Positions 7,510-12,088 of a stretch of 12,088 nucleotides of DNA are shown here, one piece after another (the stretch's first letter is position 1; each line of letters opens with the position of its first letter). A model generated the notes under the pieces. It was not told the DNA's origin. It saw nothing but the letters and a program-made list of their open reading frames with translations, and did no database searches. The position numbers and the translations under genes are program-made. Origin of the DNA: an uncultured Porphyromonas sp. (GTDB lineage Bacteria > Bacteroidota > Bacteroidia > Bacteroidales > Porphyromonadaceae). The stretch spans positions 1-12,088 of the forward strand of contig CALTVJ010000055.1 of assembly GCA_943912835.1 (NCBI GenBank). The letters are read 5' to 3'.

Positions 7510-7683
7510 GAGACTATTGCATAATACGGCACTCGCTTCGTTATTTTCGACATTTGGGCTTGGTCATTTACAGGAGTAAACTCCCTGCGCCCTCAGTCTC
7601 AATGCCTTGCGATTACCATATTCTGCAAAATCTCTCAAAATGACAAGTTCAACTTGTCATTTTGTAACCCGTGCAACGGTCTC
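7510..7683 (-). mobile_element. MITE-like 174-bp repeat, copy B (inverted relative to copy A)
   Basis: This is the reverse complement of the element at 3739-3912, same length, about 93% identical. Its terminal repeats are better kept than in copy A: read inward, the ends are GAGACTATTGCAT and GAGACCGTTGCAC, 10 of 13 identical. Flanks share only TAT, so a target duplication is unclear. It fills nearly all the space between the eptA-like gene and rnr, and its edge is 9 bp from the first ATG of rnr. It holds the conserved palindrome at 7637-7663 and a smaller imperfect one around GGAGTAAACTCC. No coding sequence is evident. Confidence 0.82.
7637..7663. terminator. Stem-loop inside repeat copy B, possible bidirectional terminator
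   Basis: AAAATGACAAGTT and AACTTGTCATTTT are perfect 13-base inverted arms around one base; as RNA the innermost pair would open to form the loop. It is the same structure as at 3759-3785. It lies 30 bp before the rnr start, so it would either attenuate read-through from eptA into rnr or mark the 5' end of the rnr leader. Both roles are inference. Confidence 0.4.
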
Positions 7684-7692
7684 TATATATAC

Positions 7693-9888
7693 ATGATGAT
7701 GAAAAAGAAAAACAACAAAATAAAAACAAAGAAATCGACCGCACCCAAGCGAGGGCTTACGAATGATGAAATCGAATTAAAGGTGCGTAACCTTTTTGCG
7801 AGTGAGGTCAATAAAGTATTCAATTACAAGCAAGTCTGCCATATCTTTGGGCAAACCTCCATGACGCAGAAACGTCAGATTGTTTCGGTCTTGGAGGCTC
7901 TGGTTGTCTTAGGCTTTTTGCAAGAAGTGGAGATGGGTCGCTATCGTTTAGCCAAAGCCGAACGTAAGCATATCAAGACAGGTGGAGCTATGGACGGTAC
8001 CTTCCGATATCAGCGAGGGACAGCGACTTTTGTCCCTGATGGTGGCGATGAGCTTATAGAGCTGAATGAACGTGCTTCGGGCAATGCCTTAGATGGCGAT
8101 AGGGTGCGTGTATCGCTTGTCGGTGGTCGCTCAAGGCGAGGAGGAATGAGCCATGCTGTCGTCAAAATACTTGAGCGCAGTACGCGCACCTATGTTGGAC
8201 ATCTGAAAGTCAATCGTACGGGAACTTACTTCATCGGTGATAGCCGAGAGTTGCGAACCCCTATTCTTATCCCTCGTGAGGCTCTGGGGGAGGCGACAAG
8301 CGAGGATAAAGTTATTGTCCGAGCATTGTCGTGGTCAAGCCGTGATCGCAATCCACTCGGAGAGATTGTTGATGTCCTCGGGCGACATGGAGACAATGAC
8401 GCTGAGATGCATGCGATTTTGGCGGAGTTTGGCTTGCCTTACGTCTATCCTAAGGAGGTTGAGGAGGCAGCAGAGCGTTTAAGTGGCGAGATTACGGCAG
8501 AGGCATTGCGTACGAGGGAAGATTTCCGTGACGTCTTGACCTTTACGATAGACCCACACGATGCCAAAGATTTTGACGATGCCTTGTCTATCCGAAAAAA
8601 TGAGGATGGGCTTTGGGAGATTGGCGTGCATATTGCTGATGTGAGTCACTTCGTTGAGGAAGGGGGAATCATTGACCGAGAAGCCTATCAACGAGCCACG
8701 AGTGTCTATCTCGTGGACCGCACGATACCGATGCTCCCAGAGCGGCTCAGTAATGGCTTGTGTAGCCTAAGACCTGGAGAAGAGAAATATAGTTATAGTT
8801 GCATCTTTGAGCTAGATGATGAAGCGAGCATTCGCAGTAGTCGTATTGCCCGTACTTTGATTTTGAGTGACAGGCGTTTTACCTACGAGGAGGCACAAGA
8901 TATTATTCAAGGGGAAGAGGGTGACTATGCCGAGGAGATACGTCAGCTTAATGTTTTGGCGCAACAATTACGAACAAAACGCTTCAAGGCAGGAAGCATT
9001 GGCTTTGAGCGGCCTGAGGTGCGCTTTCGCTTGGACGAGAGCGGTAAGCCGATAGAGGTTTATCTCAAAGAGAGCCTGGAAGCGCATCAGCTAGTTGAGG
9101 AGTTTATGCTTTTGGCTAATAAAGCTGTTGCCGAGCGCATTGGGCGTAAAAGGGGCACGGCAACACCTAAGCCTTTTGTCTATCGTGTGCATGATGAGCC
9201 AGATAAAGAGAAACTCAATCAGCTCTCGGCTTTTGCCTCTACACTTGGCTATCAACTTAAACTCGGAGATACTAAAAAGAGTCTGACAGCAGGGCTGAAT
9301 AAATTCCTTGCCGAGGTCAAGGGCAAGCCCGAGGGCGACAAGTTTGCGAGTATTGCCGTGCGTACTATGGCAAAAGCTAAATATACGACAGACAACATCG
9401 GGCATTATGGCTTAGCTTTTGCTTATTATACGCACTTTACCTCGCCGATACGTCGTTATCCAGATTTGATGGTGCATCGGCTTTTGACGCGTTACCTCTT
9501 TGAGAAGTCAACACCTGTCGATGAGGTGGAGCTGGAGCGACACTGCGAGCATAGCTCGGCGATGGAGACACTTGCTGCGCAGGCCGAACGAGCTTCGATA
9601 CGTTATAAGCAAGTTGAGTACATGAGCGAGTATCTGGGTGAGACCTTCGATGGGACTATATCGGGTTTGGCAGACTGGGGTATTTATGTGGAGCTAAACG
9701 ACAGTAAGTGCGAGGGTTTGGTACCTGCACGCGAACTCACTGACGACTACTATGAGTATGACGAGAAAAATTTCTGTTTGGTCGGTCGTCATACGGGTAA
9801 ACGCTATATGATGGGTGATAGCATTCGGGTGCGTGTGGCAAGTGCAAACCTTGAACGCAAGCAATTAGACTACTCCTTGGCTGAGTAG
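7693..9888 (+). CDS. rnr: Ribonuclease R (RNB-family 3'-5' exoribonuclease)
   Basis: Processive 3'-5' exoribonuclease that degrades structured RNA, including mRNA released by trans-translation. From ATG 7693 it is 731 residues, a normal RNase R length. Order: Lys-rich N-terminus, winged-helix segment at about 25-85, two cold-shock domains from about 97 to 255, RNB catalytic domain at about 275-610, and an S1 domain at 649-731. The four catalytic metal-binding Asp are D287, D293, D295 and D296 in DPHDAKDFDDA; SPIRRYPDL starts at 584. It ends right after S1, without the long basic tail of E. coli RNase R. The frame stays open upstream to an ATG at 7654, but that start lies inside repeat copy B and would add residues absent from the family. 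ATG triplets at 7693, 7696 and 7699 are the likely starts. The whole 5' leader must therefore derive largely from the repeat. Confidence 0.95.
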   Translation: MMMKKKNNKIKTKKSTAPKRGLTNDEIELKVRNLFASEVNKVFNYKQVCHIFGQTSMTQKRQIVSVLEALVVLGFLQEVEMGRYRLAKAERKHIKTGGAMDGTFRYQRGTATFVPDGGDELIELNERASGNALDGDRVRVSLVGGRSRRGGMSHAVVKILERSTRTYVGHLKVNRTGTYFIGDSRELRTPILIPREALGEATSEDKVIVRALSWSSRDRNPLGEIVDVLGRHGDNDAEMHAILAEFGLPYVYPKEVEEAAERLSGEITAEALRTREDFRDVLTFTIDPHDAKDFDDALSIRKNEDGLWEIGVHIADVSHFVEEGGIIDREAYQRATSVYLVDRTIPMLPERLSNGLCSLRPGEEKYSYSCIFELDDEASIRSSRIARTLILSDRRFTYEEAQDIIQGEEGDYAEEIRQLNVLAQQLRTKRFKAGSIGFERPEVRFRLDESGKPIEVYLKESLEAHQLVEEFMLLANKAVAERIGRKRGTATPKPFVYRVHDEPDKEKLNQLSAFASTLGYQLKLGDTKKSLTAGLNKFLAEVKGKPEGDKFASIAVRTMAKAKYTTDNIGHYGLAFAYYTHFTSPIRRYPDLMVHRLLTRYLFEKSTPVDEVELERHCEHSSAMETLAAQAERASIRYKQVEYMSEYLGETFDGTISGLADWGIYVELNDSKCEGLVPARELTDDYYEYDEKNFCLVGRHTGKRYMMGDSIRVRVASANLERKQLDYSLAE

Positions 9889-9903
9889 TTGATAGATAAT
9901 ATG

Positions 9904-9911
9904 TAACTTTG
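9904..9911 (+). promoter_or_regulatory. Probable -7 promoter element upstream of the beta-barrel gene
   Basis: TAACTTTG matches the Bacteroidota TAnnTTTG consensus exactly and sits 24 bp before the ATG at 9936. The same octamer is found upstream of hpt and the tRNA in this window. No TTTG stands at the usual 19-21 bp spacing; the nearest TTGs are at 12 and 24 bp. The location in the short gap after rnr supports a separate promoter. Confidence 0.5.
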
Positions 9912-9935
9912 TGGTGTTAATAAAATTAGAAATTT

Positions 9936-10601
9936 ATGAAGAAACTATTTAGCCGTATGGCTTTGTCGGCTTTTGCACTTGTTGCAGGGGTGTTTAATCT
10001 ATCAGCACAGTTAGATTTTGAGAATACTCGTTATCGTGCAGAGGCAGGGGTTGTGAGCTCTCAGATTACGAAGTTTGGGATCGGTAGCCCATATTGGGGG
10101 TTCCGTGTGTCGGGTCAAGTATTGTTGCCTTTTGAGCGCTCTAAGTGGGCGATCGTTTCGGGGCTAACACTTACACAAAAGGGTGAGAAGTCTGGATTTT
10201 ATCGCAAGGATAATAAGGGTAATACGCTTATTGATGCTAAGGACCGTTTGTCAATGCTTTACTTGCAAGTCCCAGTGATGTTTTCACACCGTTTCGATTT
10301 GAACCAAAATAATCGTATTTATTTTGAGTTTGGTCCTTATTTGGCTTATGCTTTGAGTGGTAAGGCAGGTAGGATAAATATCTTCGAGTCTGTCAATGGC
10401 GAGCGTGGCTTCAACAATATTGAGTTGGGTATTGGTGCAAGTTTGCATTACGATTACAAAAATATCTATCTCAAAGGAGGGTTGGAGTATAGCTTGACAG
10501 GCGTTGTGAATAAGTCTGGATACCTAAGTGGTCACCTAGAGGGTGGTAATGCTACGGCTCGTTATGGCTTGGCTTATGTGATGCTGGGTTATCAGTTCTA
10601 A
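9936..10601 (+). CDS. Secreted outer-membrane beta-barrel protein (PorT-like)
   Basis: The protein has 221 residues. It begins with a clear signal peptide (MKKLF start, hydrophobic core, likely cleavage after SAQ at about residue 25). The mature part is made of alternating short hydrophobic strands with aromatic girdles (YWGFRVSGQVLLPF, NNRIYFEFGPYLAYAL, NIYLKGGLEYSLTG) and ends in LGYQF, a C-terminal Phe as in many outer-membrane barrels. This fits the outer-membrane beta-barrel superfamily common in Bacteroidota (PorT-like, PF13568-type), probably eight strands. No ligand or substrate can be read from the sequence. It appears to be monocistronic, with its own -7 element upstream and a strong hairpin terminator 20 bp past its stop codon. 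Confidence 0.82.
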   Translation: MKKLFSRMALSAFALVAGVFNLSAQLDFENTRYRAEAGVVSSQITKFGIGSPYWGFRVSGQVLLPFERSKWAIVSGLTLTQKGEKSGFYRKDNKGNTLIDAKDRLSMLYLQVPVMFSHRFDLNQNNRIYFEFGPYLAYALSGKAGRINIFESVNGERGFNNIELGIGASLHYDYKNIYLKGGLEYSLTGVVNKSGYLSGHLEGGNATARYGLAYVMLGYQF

Positions 10602-10620
10602 AATTAATTATATCATGTAT

Positions 10621-10669
10621 AACGTGGCAATTCAAGCGTAGTATTTGAGCTGAATTGCCACGTTTCTTT
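10621..10669 (+). terminator. Rho-independent terminator after the beta-barrel gene
   Basis: AACGTGGCAATTCA (10621-10634) pairs perfectly with TGAATTGCCACGTT (10651-10664), a 14-bp stem with a 16-base loop, followed by TTCTTTT. It begins 20 bp after the stop codon at 10601 and ends shortly before the ATG at 10684. Confidence 0.85.
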
Positions 10670-10683
10670 TCTAAGAAGATATC

Positions 10684-11022
10684 ATGTTGCAGACTCTGGT
10701 ACATTACTCTTGTCACTTTGTTGTGCCAGCATTGTGGGCTTGGCTATTTTTTGATGCCGTGCGATTTCGTAAGGCGTATTTTGTCATGCTCTTGACGATG
10801 CTTGTGGATTTGGACCATTTGCTTGCGACTCCCATTTTTGACCCCAATCGCATGAGTGTCGGCTTCCATCCATTACATTCGTATCCTATGGTCTTTGTCT
10901 ATGTTTGTATGTGTTTTATCCCATACGAACGTTTCGGGTTGCCTTGGTGGCTTCGAGCGGTGGGTATAGGGTTAAGTTTTCATATGTTGACGGATTTTCA
11001 GGATTTCTATCTCTGGCGGTAA
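10684..11022 (+). CDS. DUF6122-like small integral membrane protein
   Basis: The protein has 112 residues with three or four predicted membrane spans at about 12-24, 31-48, 67-80 and 88-103. It resembles the DUF6122 family of Bacteroidota, for which I know no function. Conserved-looking polar residues sit at membrane edges: H7xxxH11, D42-x-D44-H45, H62xxH65 and H100xxxD104. Such His/Asp sets recall YdjM/DUF457-type membrane metal-dependent hydrolases, so a metal site is a reasonable guess and no more. It starts 20 bp past the preceding terminator, and I see no obvious promoter in that space. A weak GGCTT/AAGCC hairpin follows the stop at 11023-11039. Confidence 0.78.
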   Translation: MLQTLVHYSCHFVVPALWAWLFFDAVRFRKAYFVMLLTMLVDLDHLLATPIFDPNRMSVGFHPLHSYPMVFVYVCMCFIPYERFGLPWWLRAVGIGLSFHMLTDFQDFYLWR

Positions 11023-11025
11023 GGC

Positions 11026-11057
11026 TTGGTTAATAAGCCAAATGTTTTGTAACTTTG
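11026..11057 (+). promoter_or_regulatory. Promoter of hpt (Bacteroidota -33/-7 type)
   Basis: TTG at 11026-11028, 21 bases, then TAACTTTG at 11050-11057, a full match to the -7 consensus. Transcription would start about 40-45 bp before the hpt ATG. The -33 element overlaps the small hairpin after the upstream gene. Confidence 0.65.
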
Positions 11058-11105
11058 CGATTTAACACCATAGAATTATAAGATTTAAGTAATTACCACT
11101 TTATT

Positions 11106-11645
11106 ATGGCTAATGAAGTTGTCGTACACGGACGTACATTCGAGCTATATCTTACGGCTGAGGAGATAGGGCAAAAAATCAAAAACCTAGCACATAAGCT
11201 GAAGGCTGATTTCAAAGGTAAAGATCCACTATTTGTGTGCATAATGAATGGCTCTTTTATGTTTGCCGCAGAACTTATGTGGGCGATTGATGAGGATTTT
11301 GAAGTTGCTTTTGCGCGCTACTCAAGTTACGTTGGTACAGAGAGTACCCATAAGCTCCACGAGGTAATGCCTGTAGATAAGGACCTCACCGGTCGAGTTG
11401 TAGTGGTGGTAGAGGATCTGATTGATACGGGATACACTATGCGTTGTGTGCGCGATAGATTTCTTGAGCTTGGAGCTAAGGAAGTTTATGTGGCAGCGAT
11501 GTTTTCAAAACCAGATGCGCACACTCCAGATCTAGAAGCCGATTATGTTGGCTTGATGATTGAGAATCGCTTCATTCTCGGACATGGCTTAGATTTTGAT
11601 GGCTATGGACGTATGTTTAAGGATTTGTATCAGCTCAAAGAGTAA
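11106..11645 (+). CDS. hpt: Hypoxanthine phosphoribosyltransferase
   Basis: Purine salvage enzyme that joins hypoxanthine (and usually guanine) to PRPP to give IMP or GMP; cytosolic. The 179-residue protein is of normal length. The PRPP-binding motif is VVVEDLIDTGYT, with E103-D104 for the ribose hydroxyls and D107 as the probable base. The flexible-loop segment is around residues 75-82 (SSYVGTES), and the hood ends with FILGHGLDFDGYGR. It starts MANEVVVHG after an AT-rich leader with its own promoter, and appears monocistronic. In other Bacteroidota I recall hpt-adk-obg as a cluster. Here hpt and obg lie about 10 kb apart, with no adk in the window. Confidence 0.95.
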   Translation: MANEVVVHGRTFELYLTAEEIGQKIKNLAHKLKADFKGKDPLFVCIMNGSFMFAAELMWAIDEDFEVAFARYSSYVGTESTHKLHEVMPVDKDLTGRVVVVVEDLIDTGYTMRCVRDRFLELGAKEVYVAAMFSKPDAHTPDLEADYVGLMIENRFILGHGLDFDGYGRMFKDLYQLKE

Positions 11646-11758
11646 GGGAAGCGAAGAGCCAACAAGAAAAAGTTAAATAAAATTTGAATTGTAAATCCAT
11701 ATAATACAGTTAAATAACTTTTATGTTGTGTTTTTTGAGAAATAAATTTTCTCACAGA

Positions 11759-11790
11759 TTTGCAGAAGTCAAAAACTTGTATTAACTTTG
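11759..11790 (+). promoter_or_regulatory. Promoter of tRNA-Asp
   Basis: TTTG at 11759-11762, 20 bases, then TAACTTTG at 11783-11790: a near-ideal Bacteroidota housekeeping promoter. About 80 bp of very AT-rich sequence precedes it and could act as an UP-like element. The -7 element runs into a TTTGCA-G-TGCAAA palindrome at 11787-11799. Confidence 0.8.
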
Positions 11791-11825
11791 CAGTGCAAAT
11801 GAGAGGGAAACCTCAAAGGCGCAAC

Positions 11826-11899
11826 GGTGTGGTAGTTCAGTTGGTTAGAATACCTGCCTGTCACGCAGGGGGTCGCGGGTTCGAGTCCCGTCCATACCG
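11826..11899 (+). tRNA. tRNA-Asp (anticodon GUC)
   Basis: The sequence folds as a 74-nt cloverleaf without an encoded CCA. The acceptor stem is GGTGTGG with CCATACC (one G-T pair) and discriminator G at 11899. The D arm contains AGTTGGTTA. The anticodon stem CCTGC/GCAGG surrounds the loop CTGTCAC with anticodon GTC. The T arm GCGGG/CCCGT surrounds TTCGAGT. Discriminator G and anticodon GUC are aspartate identity elements, and this tRNA is one of the four substrates of the Tgt encoded upstream. Confidence 0.97.
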
Positions 11900-11907
11900 C
11901 AAGAGCT

Positions 11908-11946
11908 AAGAGTGTAGTGAATCAATTCGCTACACTCTTTCTTTTT
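11908..11946 (+). terminator. Rho-independent terminator after tRNA-Asp
   Basis: AAGAGTGTAG (11908-11917) pairs with CTACACTCTT (11930-11939), a 10-bp stem whose loop can pair further (GAAT/ATTC), followed by TCTTTTT. It begins 9 bp after the tRNA. Confidence 0.88.
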
Positions 11947-12088
11947 GTGTATGCTTTTCTCTGCTGAAGTCTCGAAGGGAAGTTGTAGCTTGTTGCTGCA
12001 AAACATTTTCTTACGAGAATAGTTATATAGACGAAGAATGAACATTTATACAAGTTTATAGAACTAATTTATTGAATAAAGAAATGAA
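11947..12088. other. AT-rich intergenic tail with no recognised feature
   Basis: I see no gene, hairpin or repeat that I can support in the last 142 bases. It may hold the upstream region of a gene beyond the window. Confidence 0.5.

Noticed and set aside
7654..7692. Upstream ATG extending RNase R by 13 residues
   Set aside because: It lies inside repeat copy B, and the added residues are repeat-derived and not part of the RNase R family; the ATG cluster at 7693-7701 is the better start.
7661..7692. TTTG plus TATATATA at the edge of copy B as an rnr promoter
   Set aside because: The second half does not match TAnnTTTG, and a start here would leave no leader before the ATG.
11736..11754. TGAGAAA/TTTCTCA hairpin after hpt as a terminator
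   Set aside because: The stem is only 7 AT-rich bases, the T run precedes instead of following it, and it is 90 bp past the stop codon.
11845..12045. Minus-strand reading frame across the tRNA encoding GMDGTRTRDPLRDRQ
   Set aside because: This is the well-known spurious antisense translation of a tRNA gene; it covers tRNA-Asp and its terminator.

Overview
This looks like chromosomal core DNA from the phylum Bacteroidota, most likely Porphyromonas or a close relative. The evidence is the Obg N-terminus, the tgt-LptF/G-type permease gene pair, a DUF6122-type protein, a PorT-like outer-membrane barrel, and Bacteroidota promoters of the form TTTG-N(19-21)-TAnnTTTG. The genus is an inference. All nine protein genes and the one tRNA lie on the + strand.

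Left part (1-3738): the window opens in the last 22 bases of a repeated element. A tight cluster follows: obg (ribosome-associated GTPase), tgt (queuosine tRNA modification) and an LptF/LptG-family LPS-export permease. The gaps are only 14 and 24 bp, so this is probably one transcription unit. The Tgt lacks the three cysteines of the usual zinc site.

Middle part (3739-7683): two 174-bp copies of the same element (about 93% identical by hand alignment) lie in opposite orientation and bracket smpB, serB and a lipid A phosphoethanolamine transferase (eptA-like). The element has short imperfect terminal inverted repeats (GAGACY-RTTGCAY), no coding capacity and an internal near-perfect palindrome. 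One copy has a possible 5-bp target duplication. It behaves like a MITE or similar non-autonomous repeat. The second copy ends 9 bp before the probable rnr start codon.

Right part (7693-12088): rnr (RNase R, which acts with SmpB in trans-translation quality control), a secreted small beta-barrel protein, a strong hairpin terminator, a DUF6122-like small membrane protein, hpt (purine salvage) behind its own promoter, and tRNA-Asp(GUC) with a near-ideal promoter and terminator. The last 140 bases hold no gene I can support.

The genes are mostly housekeeping. The least expected features are the repeat family and its placement at the upstream edges of obg, smpB and rnr, the zinc-site-less Tgt, and an EptA-type enzyme without the disulfides of characterised relatives. 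I see no phage, CRISPR, toxin-antitoxin or defence system here.
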